From Fundidesulfovibrio soli (GTDB lineage: Bacteria > Desulfobacterota > Desulfovibrionia > Desulfovibrionales > Desulfovibrionaceae), in assembly GCF_022808695.1 (NCBI RefSeq), contig NZ_JAKZKW010000001.1, positions 1-64,000 of the forward strand: a DNA stretch of 64,000 nucleotides. The letters run 5' to 3'. Within the stretch, counting starts at the first letter, position 1; each line of letters starts with the position of its first letter. The position numbers and the translations under genes were made by a program. Positions 7,311-16,196 of the stretch are shown in pieces. Below the pieces are notes generated by a model. It saw only the letters and a list, made by a program, of their open reading frames with translations, was not told the DNA's origin and ran no database searches.

Positions 7311-10300
7311 TATTCGCCCTGCGCCTTGATGATTAGGAAGACGCGCTCCACCTCTGCCGTGTCGCCGTCCAAGATCGGCAGCAGCGCCGCCTTGATGATG
7401 TTCTCCTTGGCCAAGTGCTCTCGCCAGCCATCTGGGCGTATGTTCTTGACCGCGTGATCCACTTTCAGGGCCAGCTCCTCGTCCTGCTTCAGGTTGTTGT
7501 ACAGCGCCCGCTTGCCAGCCGTGTCCAGCGACTTCGGGGTCTCTGGAGATTGCCCGGCTTCCACCTTCACTGCCAGTTCTGCGATGCGCTTCAGGTACTC
7601 CTCGTATTCGATGGCCTTCGCCTTGCGGGCGGCGATGATTTCGTCCAGCAGCGCGGACATCTTTTCGAAGTAGTCTGGGTCGCTCAAGTGCTCCTTGATG
7701 ATCTTCCTGCGGACGTTGTTCTCGATGGTCTCGGCGACTGCGTCCTTGTTGCCTTTGATCCCACCCAGGCGGTCGTTGATGGCCCGGGCGATGCCGGTCT
7801 TCACGATCAGATCCAGCAGTCCCAGATTGTCGAAGGGGGAAATCTTCCTCGGTTCGTCAGCCTCGATGTAGGTGTCGATCAAGTGCCGCATGTCGGCCTC
7901 GTACGCCTTCAGATCGAGTTCTTCCCCGCTGGCCTTGCGGATAATCTCCCGGAGATTCAGGAAGTGGTTCATCTGTTGCCTGAAGCGGCCAACATCGGCT
8001 GCCGTGTAGCCTGCCGACTCCATCTCGTCCGCGATGTTGGCGTAGGCGCGGACCAGGGCCACGATGGCCTTGTAGAGCGCTGCCCGACGGGGCTCCCGCT
8101 CCTTCAGGTCCGAGGGGATCTCCGTGTTGCCGCAGAAATAATGGATATGCTCCAGCTCGCCCTTTGGGGGCTCCACTGCCTCACAGAGCAGGATGACGGC
8201 TTCCAGGGCGTTATCGAGCCGCACCTTCCCTTTTTTGAGGCGATCCTGCAGGAGCACTTCAGGGCTGGCACCTCCCGCGCTGTGGTCCAGCTCGGAGGTG
8301 TAGACGGCGATGGCGTTCTCGACCTTGTTGAACAGGTCCTTGTAGTCCACGATGTAGCCGAAGTCCTTATCGTCGCCGTCCAGCCTGTTCGTGCGGCAGA
8401 TGGCCTGAAACAGGCCGTGGTCCTGCATGGATTTGTCGATGTAGAGGTAGGTGCAGGACGGCGCATCGAAGCCGGTGAGCAGCTTGTCCACCACCACCAG
8501 CAGCTTCATGTTTGCCGGTTCCTTGATGAACAGCCCCTTGGCCCATTCTTCGTAGGTTTCGGTCTTGGTCATTCCCGGTTTGGCTTCGACATCCTTCAGC
8601 AAATCGATGTAGGTATTGTAGAGGAACTGTTTGTCGGTCTCCGTGTTCGCTCCGGTCTCTTCCCTGGTCACATCCTTGGCTTGCGGGTTGTAGGAGGTCA
8701 CCACCGCGCATTTGCCTTTGAAGGGCGTCTTCTGGAACAGGGTGTAGTATTTGCACGCCTCGTAAATGCTGGAGGCCACGAGTATTGCGTTGCCGCGATT
8801 GTTGGACAGCCGGGGCCTCACGCTGAAGTCGAACACGATGTCGTTCAGGACCCGCTCCATGCGCGACCTGGAGGACAGCACGTTCCGCATGGTGCCCCAC
8901 TGTTTCTTCAGCTCGTCCTTCTGCCAGTCGTTGAGACCCCTGGTCCTCGCTTCGAACCAGGCATCAATTTTCTCTTCGGAGCCAAGCCGCTGGTCGATGT
9001 CCCGCGCCTCGTAGATGAGATCCAGCACGACCCCGTCCTCGACGCCCTCGCTGAACTTGTAGGTGTGGATGTAGCCGCCGAACACTTCCAGGCTGGTCTG
9101 CTTGTCCTTCTTCAGGAGGGGCGTGCCCGTGAAACCGATGAACACTGCGTTGGGCATCATGGCCTTCATGACACGGTGCAGCTTACCGGTCTGCGTGCGG
9201 TGGCACTCGTCCACGAAAACGAACACCTCGCCCACGGTCTGGCTGGGTGCTGCTTCAAGCTCCTTGATGAAGGCGTCGAAGTCGTCCACGTCCTTGCGGC
9301 CAAACTTGTGAACCAGGGAGCACAAGAGGCGTGGCGTGGCCTGACCAAGTTGATTCATCAAATCCCGCCCGCTGCTGGTGCGCTTGATCGCCTCGCCCGC
9401 TTCCTTGAAGACGCGTTCGATCTGCTTGTCCAGCTCGTCGCGGTCGGTGATGATCGCCACGCGGGCGTTGGGGTTGTTCTCCAGTATCCACTTGGCCAAG
9501 AGAACCATCACGATGCTCTTGCCGCTGCCTTGGGTGTGCCAGATGATGCCGCCCTTTCGCTCGCGGACATGACGCTGCGCGGCTCTGATCCCGAAGTACT
9601 GGTGGACGCGGGGCAGCTTCTTCACCCCGCCGTCGAAGAGCACGAAGTCGTGCATCAGCTCGATCAGCCGGTCCTTGCTGCACATCTTCAGCAGGTACTT
9701 GTCCAACTTGAAGCGGGTGTTGTCCTGCTCGTCTTCCTTCCATTTCAGGAAGTACTTCTCCGGGGTGCCAACGGTCCCGTATTGCATTCCTTCGGAATCG
9801 TTGCCCGCGAAGATGAACTGCACCGTGCTGAAGAACCATGCATTGAACTCGGGTAGCTGGTTGGAAAGATTCTGGCGGATGCCGTCGCCGATGGAGGTGC
9901 GGCTGTTCTTCAGCTCCAGTACGCCGATGGCGATGCCATTCACGTAGAGCACCAGATCAGGACGCCGGTTGAGGTTGCCTTTGAGAGTCACCTCCTCCGC
10001 GATGGCGAAGTCGTTCTTTTGCGGGTCCTTCCAGTTGATGAGGTGGACGGTTTCGGTCGGCTGGCCTGCCTCGGTCTTCACCGGCACACCATAGCGCAGC
10101 AGGCTGTAGACGGCCTGGTTGTTCCCGTAGAGGCTACGCCCGTGATTGTTGGCCTCTGTGCGCAGCATGTGAATGGCCCTGCTGATTTGGGCAGGGGAGT
10201 AGCCGCTCTTGGTCAGGTGGGCTTCAAGCAAACCGTCCTCGACGTTGGTGTTGCCTTCGCGGTCTGACCAATCGCCCAGGTAGCGGTACCCCAGCTCGTC

Positions 10301-10360
10301 GCGGAACAGGGTAATGACCCGGTTCTGGGTGACGCGTTCCGGCTTGCCGATGTCGGTCAT
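7307..10360 (-). CDS. hsdR: Type I restriction enzyme R subunit (HsdR)
   Basis: The 1017-residue motor and nuclease subunit cuts DNA after ATP-driven translocation when bound to HsdM2S. An N-terminal PD-(D/E)xK nuclease shows RPDLVLYVNG...ELKNS near residues 135-155. Walker A GSGKS lies at 278-282, followed by a DEAD-like box DECH and helicase motif FTGTP. An RecA2 domain (TGFDAPSCTYLYIDK) and a helical C-terminal region complete it. The length is typical. It starts at ATG 10360, overlapping the upstream ATPase gene by 4 bp, and overlaps the metallopeptidase gene downstream. All core motifs look intact. Confidence 0.96.
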   Translation of the reverse strand: MTDIGKPERVTQNRVITLFRDELGYRYLGDWSDREGNTNVEDGLLEAHLTKSGYSPAQISRAIHMLRTEANNHGRSLYGNNQAVYSLLRYGVPVKTEAGQPTETVHLINWKDPQKNDFAIAEEVTLKGNLNRRPDLVLYVNGIAIGVLELKNSRTSIGDGIRQNLSNQLPEFNAWFFSTVQFIFAGNDSEGMQYGTVGTPEKYFLKWKEDEQDNTRFKLDKYLLKMCSKDRLIELMHDFVLFDGGVKKLPRVHQYFGIRAAQRHVRERKGGIIWHTQGSGKSIVMVLLAKWILENNPNARVAIITDRDELDKQIERVFKEAGEAIKRTSSGRDLMNQLGQATPRLLCSLVHKFGRKDVDDFDAFIKELEAAPSQTVGEVFVFVDECHRTQTGKLHRVMKAMMPNAVFIGFTGTPLLKKDKQTSLEVFGGYIHTYKFSEGVEDGVVLDLIYEARDIDQRLGSEEKIDAWFEARTRGLNDWQKDELKKQWGTMRNVLSSRSRMERVLNDIVFDFSVRPRLSNNRGNAILVASSIYEACKYYTLFQKTPFKGKCAVVTSYNPQAKDVTREETGANTETDKQFLYNTYIDLLKDVEAKPGMTKTETYEEWAKGLFIKEPANMKLLVVVDKLLTGFDAPSCTYLYIDKSMQDHGLFQAICRTNRLDGDDKDFGYIVDYKDLFNKVENAIAVYTSELDHSAGGASPEVLLQDRLKKGKVRLDNALEAVILLCEAVEPPKGELEHIHYFCGNTEIPSDLKEREPRRAALYKAIVALVRAYANIADEMESAGYTAADVGRFRQQMNHFLNLREIIRKASGEELDLKAYEADMRHLIDTYIEADEPRKISPFDNLGLLDLIVKTGIARAINDRLGGIKGNKDAVAETIENNVRRKIIKEHLSDPDYFEKMSALLDEIIAARKAKAIEYEEYLKRIAELAVKVEAGQSPETPKSLDTAGKRALYNNLKQDEELALKVDHAVKNIRPDGWREHLAKENIIKAALLPILDGDTAEVERVFLIIKAQGEY

Positions 10361-11868
10361 GTTCCACCCTGTTCCTTTTCAAGAGTCTCCAGCACCCTCT
10401 TTCCCTGGTCCGTGAGCCGGTAGCGCTGTTTGCTGCTCCTGGGCTTGTCGGGGCTGGTCATCTCGATGGTCCCTGCCTCTAGGGCCGGGAGGAGGTAGTT
10501 CTTGCGGAAGTTCTTCTCGTCGCTCAACCCCAATGCCTTCTGGAGGTCGATCCGGCTCACCTCTCCCGCCATGGCCCGCACTACTTGGACAACTGCGGGG
10601 GTGACTTCGGGGGTGACTTCGGGGGTGACTTCGGGGGTGACTTGCTGGGTGGGGACAACGGGCCTGCGCCACAGCGTCGTGGTGAAACCATCGGAGACCG
10701 CGAACTCGGGTTCGGGCAGGGCAGCCTCGCGGCAGCGCCGGATCATGTCACCCGTCCCCGTTCCCATGCGTTCTATGTATTTCGCCAGATACAGCGGCTC
10801 GGCCAGCAGAGGGTTTCCCGGCACCGACCCATGGGCATGACGCAGCTTTTCCAGGGTCAGCGAGGGGGGAAGCGTGCCAGGGTTCCAGATTTCCAGCCTG
10901 TTGGCGAAGAGCATCACCTGCACGCTGCCGGAACTGGTGTAGTCGCGGTGCGCCACCGCGTTGACGATGGCCTCGGCCACCGCATCGCGCGGGATTTCAT
11001 ACTCCACCGGGGCTTCCGGGCCAGCCTCGCGGGTGCCCACGCGCAGATTGATCTTGGACATGACGAAGTCCACGGCCTGATCGACCAAATCAAAGACCGT
11101 GCCCCTGTAGACTTGGTACGACGGGATCGGCTTGGCGACCTCAACACCGTGGAAATGGGCGCACTTCACTTCCGAGGAGATCAAGAATCGCTGCGGCTGA
11201 CGACCGAAGAGCAACACAGCGGCATTGGCGAGGCTGCCCCGGTCGAAAAGATTCAGATGGGTGAGCAGCTCGGCGGGGGTGGCCTCCTCCGGTAGGGGGA
11301 AGTTGCGGGCCAGCCGGGCGCGACGGATAAACATGCTCATGCGTTCCGCGTCCAAATCGTCCAGGGTGGCCTTGGGACAGGCGGACGCGTCGAAGGGGCC
11401 GGTGCGGATCAGCTCCTTGGCTTCCAGGTACTGGATCAACGCGGCATACATGTTCGTGACCAGCTCCGAAGCCGAACCGAAGCTGCGGCGGACAAGCTCG
11501 GCTTCTGCGCGCCGGATCAAGGCCAGCATCTTAGGGTGGCGCGAGGAGGCGTCGGCGCTTTTGATGAAGATCAGACGGTGCTTGTGGAGCAGCGTGGCTT
11601 GGTCGAACTCCCGCTGGGTGGGGGAGACGCCTTCGGGGTCCTCGTAGCCGTAGTCCAGGCCGAACAGGCCGACGTAGATGGCGCAAGCAGCCACTTCATC
11701 CAGGTAGACATGGTCGGCCCGTCTGTCGGCGGCGGGGATGTCCTCGAAGAGGAACGGGGAGAAAAACCGCCGCATCAGCGGGTCGCCGGTCAGGAAGGTA
11801 AGGAGCGCGGCCCGCTCGGCGGCGAACTCCTTCTGCACACTGCTGATGAAGAGGCGGATTGGTTTCAT
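10357..11868 (-). CDS. DUF4062 / RecG-like ATP-binding accessory protein in RM operon
   Basis: This 503-residue protein starts with a DUF4062-type domain (KPIRLFISSVQKEF, about residues 1-110). It continues with a helical region and a GHKL-type ATP-binding segment (EAIVNAVAHRDY, about 285-400) like the C-terminal domain of RecG-like transcription regulators. A VTPE repeat linker at 409-424 is followed by a winged-helix C-terminus. It overlaps hsdS and hsdR by 4 bp each, so it is an integral operon member. DUF4062 proteins often occur in stress and defence gene sets. A regulatory or nucleotide-sensing role in the restriction system is inferred. Confidence 0.85.
   Translation of the reverse strand: MKPIRLFISSVQKEFAAERAALLTFLTGDPLMRRFFSPFLFEDIPAADRRADHVYLDEVAACAIYVGLFGLDYGYEDPEGVSPTQREFDQATLLHKHRLIFIKSADASSRHPKMLALIRRAEAELVRRSFGSASELVTNMYAALIQYLEAKELIRTGPFDASACPKATLDDLDAERMSMFIRRARLARNFPLPEEATPAELLTHLNLFDRGSLANAAVLLFGRQPQRFLISSEVKCAHFHGVEVAKPIPSYQVYRGTVFDLVDQAVDFVMSKINLRVGTREAGPEAPVEYEIPRDAVAEAIVNAVAHRDYTSSGSVQVMLFANRLEIWNPGTLPPSLTLEKLRHAHGSVPGNPLLAEPLYLAKYIERMGTGTGDMIRRCREAALPEPEFAVSDGFTTTLWRRPVVPTQQVTPEVTPEVTPEVTPAVVQVVRAMAGEVSRIDLQKALGLSDEKNFRKNYLLPALEAGTIEMTSPDKPRSSKQRYRLTDQGKRVLETLEKEQGGT
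10597..10644 (-). repeat. Four tandem 12-bp units encoding VTPE linker
   Basis: The 12-bp unit GGGGGTGACTTC (plus strand) is repeated four times, the last with one change. It encodes VTPE-VTPE-VTPE-VTPA in the linker between the ATP-binding and winged-helix domains. Perfect in-frame 12-bp units can expand or contract by slippage without breaking the frame. Confidence 0.9.
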
Positions 11869-13043
11869 ACCAGCCGGATTCTCCCGGTGAGGAGTTCCTG
11901 CATCATGCCTTGCTTGATCTGGCGGGCCTTGGAGAGCTTTGACTCCAGGGTGGAGAGTTCGGCGTCCATGTCAGAGAGGACGGTGGCGATGGCTTCTTGT
12001 TCGGGGATAGAGGGCAGCGGGATTTCTGTCTTCTTCGCTCCAGAAATTGTATAGGTTCCGACCGTAGTACCAGCAGACGCATCGGTAATTTGTTTCATGA
12101 CTATCGTGGTCAAATATAGCTGTCGAAGGAACTCAACTGACACCTTCCCACCGATCTTAAACCAAATGATGTTCCCGTCCTTGAAGTAAAATTCTTTATC
12201 GTCGGTCACAGTGAAAACTTTTCCCAGGGTTCCCACACCAGTCACAAGCATATCACCGACGCTGGGCACACCATGAACACTCCTAAACGATTCGTACAAC
12301 GATTTCGTAATAAACAGGTCGTTTTCTACATGGCCTGCTTCACCAAGGATCGCTAGTTCCCTGGCACGATAGAATGGCACCCCATCTGACTTCCAGTCGC
12401 GCTGAAAAACACGTTTGCTGGATGTAATCTCGAATAGCTCTCCCAGCCTCTTCACTTCCCACTCCCCACTGAACCCCGGCAACCGCCTCTTCCCAGTCAG
12501 CAACTCCTGCATCGCCCCCTGCTTGATGCTCCGCTTCTTGGCGATGAGTTGCTCCAGGGATTCGATGAGGGCGTCAGCATCGGAGAGTGCGGTGGCGATG
12601 ACGCGTTGTTCATAGTAATGCGGAGTTGCGACTTTAATTGGATAAATAAAGTTCCTGTTGAGCGATTGCTGAGCTCCGCCGGAGTTGTGGCTGGTGAAAT
12701 TGATATGGCTAATATAGTAAAATGTGAAGAGTGGGTCGTTTCCAAGAAAGTTGGTTACATACAGAGCTGTGTTGTGAGGCCAATAGTCGTCTTTGCAGTA
12801 ATGAACTTGACCAAAAGAAGCCCCGCTTCGACCGACAATGACTCCTGGACCCTTCGCCAGCGCAGTATCGTGAAACCCATTTTGGCCTGCCGAGCCCATG
12901 ACAGGGATATTACCCGGACAACGCATTCGGTCTGTTAAATCATGGCCTCGCTGGAGAGCCACAAAATCACCGAGAACGCCAGCTTTCCAGTCCTCCGGGA
13001 TCACCCCGACCTCTGTCTGCTTGTAGCCGGGCTTCACGTCCAT
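11865..13043 (-). CDS. hsdS: Type I restriction-modification specificity subunit (HsdS)
   Basis: This 392-residue subunit sets the DNA target for both methylation and cleavage. It has two target recognition domains, each followed by a conserved helical spacer: SIKQGAMQELLTGKRRL after TRD1 and QIKQGMMQELLTGRIRL after TRD2. The TRDs (about 12.60-12.95 kb and 12.05-12.45 kb) are visibly AT-richer than the spacers, consistent with exchange of recognition domains. Its start overlaps the hsdM 3' end by 10 bp, and its stop overlaps the DUF4062 gene. The recognition sequence cannot be read from the protein. Confidence 0.95.
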   Translation of the reverse strand: MDVKPGYKQTEVGVIPEDWKAGVLGDFVALQRGHDLTDRMRCPGNIPVMGSAGQNGFHDTALAKGPGVIVGRSGASFGQVHYCKDDYWPHNTALYVTNFLGNDPLFTFYYISHINFTSHNSGGAQQSLNRNFIYPIKVATPHYYEQRVIATALSDADALIESLEQLIAKKRSIKQGAMQELLTGKRRLPGFSGEWEVKRLGELFEITSSKRVFQRDWKSDGVPFYRARELAILGEAGHVENDLFITKSLYESFRSVHGVPSVGDMLVTGVGTLGKVFTVTDDKEFYFKDGNIIWFKIGGKVSVEFLRQLYLTTIVMKQITDASAGTTVGTYTISGAKKTEIPLPSIPEQEAIATVLSDMDAELSTLESKLSKARQIKQGMMQELLTGRIRLV

Positions 13044-15433
13044 GAGAACCCCATCCTCTCCAGGTGCTTGTTCACCCTCTCTTCCAGTTCAGCCACGCGG
13101 CTGACCATCTGCGGCAGCGGGGCTTCGTACCGTTCCGCCAGTTCCTTCACCCGCTGGGTGAGCGACTGGCTGACCCGGTCCATCTCGCCGTGGATGGCCC
13201 CGACCAGCGCGGCAAGCCATTTGTCGTCCACCACCAGCGACTGGACATCGGCCTCGGTGAGCTTGGGATACTTGGCGTAGGCCAACGCGTCGAGATTGGT
13301 CTCGGCCTCTTTGAGGCTCTTCTTGAGGTCAGCCTCTTCCTCGTTGAGCTTCTTCCACTGTCCCAGCACGGCGGCCTCTTCCTTGGCCTCCTTGTCGCCC
13401 TTGATCTCCTTCAGCCGGGCGGCGACGTTGGCCTTGTTCACCTTGTCGAGTTCGGAGAACGCCCCGTCATCGCCCCCGTGTTCCTCTTCCAGTTCGGCCA
13501 TGCTTGCGCTGACGGCCTCCAGGTCGGCTGCGAGCTGGTCAACGGCCTCCTGCTCCTTGGCGAAATAGCGGGCCACGACCAGTTCCTTGGGCACAAGGTC
13601 GCAGGTCCATCCCTTGTCCTTCTCCTTGCCCTGCTTGTTCTTCACGATGATGCGGCTGGTCTCGGCCTTCCACCCGTCGGAAGCGATAAGGTAGCAGTCA
13701 TCCTGCATGGTCTCGGCCCAGTAGTTCATCAGGTGCTGGTAGACGTCGTAGGGATTGATGAGCGGCTTGCCGGTATAGTGGGTGAGCAGGTCCTCGGCCA
13801 GCGCAGTGATGACCTCCTTCGGGTGGCAGCCGAACTGCAACTGTTTGAGCGTTGCGGCACTCTTCTGCCTCCAGGCGTCGAAGTGGGCGTTCATGCCGGT
13901 AATGAAGTCTGCGAACTGGGAGTGCTCGTAGATGGCCGACTTGATGACGGCCTTGTCCACGGCGAGGTCCAGGTAGCCGGGGCGGTTGTCCTTGAACAGG
14001 GCCTGCTTGAGCTGCGGGCAGACGTCCCAGTAGCGCTGGAGGGCATTCACGTCGGCAACCGGGATGCCGCCCTTCAAGTGGCCCTCGATGTCCTGGAGGT
14101 CCTCGGCCTGCTGGCTGTCGATGTAGCGAGGCAGGTTGAGGTTGAACTCGTTCTTCTCAATCTCCTCCACTGGCACCATGCGTGAGTATCTGGGGACCTC
14201 GATGCACTTGTTGAAAACGTCCACGATCTTGTGGATGTCCTGGTCGCGCAGACGGTTCTTGGGGCCATCCTTCATGAAGCCCGAACTGGCGTCGATCATG
14301 AAGACACCCTTGCGGGCATGGGCGTCCTGCTTATCCACCACCACGATGCAGGCTGGGATGCCCGTGCCGTAAAAGAGGTTCGCGGGAAGGCCGATGATGC
14401 CCTTGATGTAGCCCTTTCGGATGAGCGCCCGGCGAATGTCAGCTTCTGCGTTGCCCCGGAACAGCACGCCGTGCGGCAGAATGCACGCGCCCTTGCCCGT
14501 GCTTTTGAGCGAGCGGATGATGTGCAGCAGGTAGGCGTAGTCGCCCTGCTTGGCAGGAGGCGTGCCGAACGGCTGGAAGCGGTCGTAGGGGTCGTGCAGC
14601 GGGTCGATGCCGGTGCTCCAGCGCTTGTCGCTGAAGGGCGGGTTGGCGACCACGAAGTCGAAAGTCTTGAGGGTGTCGCCTTCCTTGAAACGTGGCGAGG
14701 CCAAGGTGTTGCCCTGCACGATCTCGGCGGTGGGGTTGTTGTGCAGGATCATGTTCATGCGGGCCAGACCGCTGGTGGCCGCGTCCTTCTCCTGCCCGTA
14801 GAGGGTGACATTAGTGGTGGCCTCGTCGGCGACTTTGAGCAGCAGCGAACCCGATCCGCAGGTGGGGTCGTAGACCGTCGTGGTGCTGGTCGTCTGGGCG
14901 TCACGGATGCCGATGATCTTTGCCATGATGCGGCTGACCTCGGCGGGGGTGTAGAACTGGCCCTTACTCTTGCCGCTCTCCGTGGCGAAGTGGCGCATGA
15001 GGTATTCGTATGCGTCGCCCAGAATGTCGTCGCCGTCGGCGCGGTTCTTGGAGAAGTCGAGGGCCTTGTTCTCGAAGATGGCGATGAGGTTGGTCAGTCG
15101 CTCCACCTTCTCCTTGCCGGTCCCGAGCTTGGTGGCGTCGTCGAAGTCCGGCATGTCGGAGAGCTTGTTGGCGTCGGCCAGCGGGGCGATGATCTTCTTG
15201 TTGATCTGGTCGCCGATGTCCGGCTTGCCCTTGAGCGCCACCATGTCCGCGAAGCTGGCCCCCGCTGGGATTGTGATGGGCGCAAACGGCATGCCCGCAT
15301 ACTTGTCGCTGACGTACTTGATGAAGAGCAGGACAAGGACATAGTCCTTGTACTGACTGGCATCCATGCCGCCTCGTAGTTCGTCGCAGGACTGCCAGAG
15401 GGAGGAGTAGAGTTCGGACTTCTTGAGAGCCAT
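13034..15433 (-). CDS. hsdM: Type I restriction-modification methyltransferase subunit (HsdM)
   Basis: The 799-residue N6-adenine methyltransferase subunit has a helical HsdM_N domain (MALKKSELYSSLWQSCDELRGG). The SAM-binding motif DPTCGSG lies at residues 189-195 and the catalytic motif NPPF at 264-267. A long C-terminal coiled coil (about 600-790) is rich in Glu, Lys and Ala. ATG 15433 is preferred over a start 31 codons upstream because the family begins there and a purine-rich AAGGAAA precedes it. It is the first gene of the five-gene leftward operon. It is longer than the ~500-residue E. coli form, but such long HsdM proteins are common. Confidence 0.95.
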   Translation of the reverse strand: MALKKSELYSSLWQSCDELRGGMDASQYKDYVLVLLFIKYVSDKYAGMPFAPITIPAGASFADMVALKGKPDIGDQINKKIIAPLADANKLSDMPDFDDATKLGTGKEKVERLTNLIAIFENKALDFSKNRADGDDILGDAYEYLMRHFATESGKSKGQFYTPAEVSRIMAKIIGIRDAQTTSTTTVYDPTCGSGSLLLKVADEATTNVTLYGQEKDAATSGLARMNMILHNNPTAEIVQGNTLASPRFKEGDTLKTFDFVVANPPFSDKRWSTGIDPLHDPYDRFQPFGTPPAKQGDYAYLLHIIRSLKSTGKGACILPHGVLFRGNAEADIRRALIRKGYIKGIIGLPANLFYGTGIPACIVVVDKQDAHARKGVFMIDASSGFMKDGPKNRLRDQDIHKIVDVFNKCIEVPRYSRMVPVEEIEKNEFNLNLPRYIDSQQAEDLQDIEGHLKGGIPVADVNALQRYWDVCPQLKQALFKDNRPGYLDLAVDKAVIKSAIYEHSQFADFITGMNAHFDAWRQKSAATLKQLQFGCHPKEVITALAEDLLTHYTGKPLINPYDVYQHLMNYWAETMQDDCYLIASDGWKAETSRIIVKNKQGKEKDKGWTCDLVPKELVVARYFAKEQEAVDQLAADLEAVSASMAELEEEHGGDDGAFSELDKVNKANVAARLKEIKGDKEAKEEAAVLGQWKKLNEEEADLKKSLKEAETNLDALAYAKYPKLTEADVQSLVVDDKWLAALVGAIHGEMDRVSQSLTQRVKELAERYEAPLPQMVSRVAELEERVNKHLERMGFSWT

Positions 15434-15583
15434 CTGGTGGATTTTCCTTTTCTTTCTTCGCGTCCCGCCGAGCCTCGCTGGCCTCGGCAACCTGATAGGC
15501 AAACCCCATCGGCCAAAGGCTGTCAAGAATTATGGGCGGCTTGCCTGGTATGGGTGACGTACAGGCTTGCCGGTTGAAATCAG

Positions 15584-15617
15584 AAAAGCCCGTCCACCTG
15601 GTGATGGAACGGGCTTT
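15584..15617 (-). terminator. Rho-independent terminator after Cys-rich island gene
   Basis: On the minus strand, AAAGCCCGT pairs with ACGGGCTTT across a partly paired loop and is followed by a T-rich tail. It sits 28 bp after the stop of the Cys-rich gene and 150 bp before hsdM. It therefore separates the AlpA/DUF3987 operon from the restriction operon, and hsdM probably has its own promoter between 15434 and 15583. Confidence 0.75.
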
Positions 15618-15644
15618 ACGCCGACCTGGATCAGGTCTGGTTCA

Positions 15645-16196
15645 TCAGGAGCCTTGGGGCCGCACCTCCTGCTCGACTTCTGGCTTACATCTTTGAGTCA
15701 GTCTCGTTTGCAAGCTCGACTCCGGGGGGACAGACTTATCTGGTCCCGAGAAAGTCCCTGCGTGACGCTCAATGGGCAAGCGCTCAGGTTTGACCGTGGA
15801 CGCGCTCCCGGAGCCCGATTCCGGCTGTGGTGCAGCAAAATTCATCTGCTGCTTTCCCCGATCTCTGCGCTCCTGCCGCAGATCCTTCCCGTAGTTAGGG
15901 TTCCGGCCGAGGCGGAAAGGCCATAATGGGCAGGGGGGGTGGTGCCCGAAGTCCTGGTAGGCATCACACGCTGCCGCTCCCTCCGGCATGCAGTCCAGGC
16001 ACCGGGCCTTGATGATCGCCATCAGGGATCGTGGCGCACCGGGCTGGATCACACCGAGGCGATAGGGATGGCAAGCGCAATCGGTTGAAGGGCACCGGCT
16101 GACCTCGGACGGCGACCCCCCGCAGCACCAGAGGCAGTATGCGCGGATTCCATCAAGGGGACTGCGGCGTTTACCTTGGAAGTTGGGTGATCTCAT
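15645..16196 (-). CDS. Cysteine-rich island protein of unknown function
   Basis: The 183-residue product is not assigned to a family with confidence. The start at 16196 is chosen because it overlaps the stop of the DUF3987 gene by 4 bp (ATGA). The N-terminal half has a dense Cys pattern (YCLWCCGGSP..VSRCPSTDCACHPYR, then ARCLDC, AACDAY and PPCPLW). This suggests one or two metal-binding ribbons. The C-terminal third is polar, low-complexity and probably disordered. Its place after the replication-like gene suggests a DNA- or RNA-binding role in the satellite module, which is inference. Confidence 0.7.
   Translation of the reverse strand: MRSPNFQGKRRSPLDGIRAYCLWCCGGSPSEVSRCPSTDCACHPYRLGVIQPGAPRSLMAIIKARCLDCMPEGAAACDAYQDFGHHPPCPLWPFRLGRNPNYGKDLRQERRDRGKQQMNFAAPQPESGSGSASTVKPERLPIERHAGTFSGPDKSVPPESSLQTRLTQRCKPEVEQEVRPQGS

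Noticed and set aside
7415-9856. 813-codon open frame on the plus strand opposite hsdR
   Set aside because: It is an antisense shadow of a GC-rich gene: low-complexity Val/Leu/Gln/His-rich translation, no start signal, and hsdR on the other strand has all its motifs.
15567-15926. Plus-strand open frame opposite the Cys-rich island gene
   Set aside because: It begins before a minus-strand terminator and overlaps a gene that is coupled to DUF3987 by a 4-bp overlap; it has no binding site.
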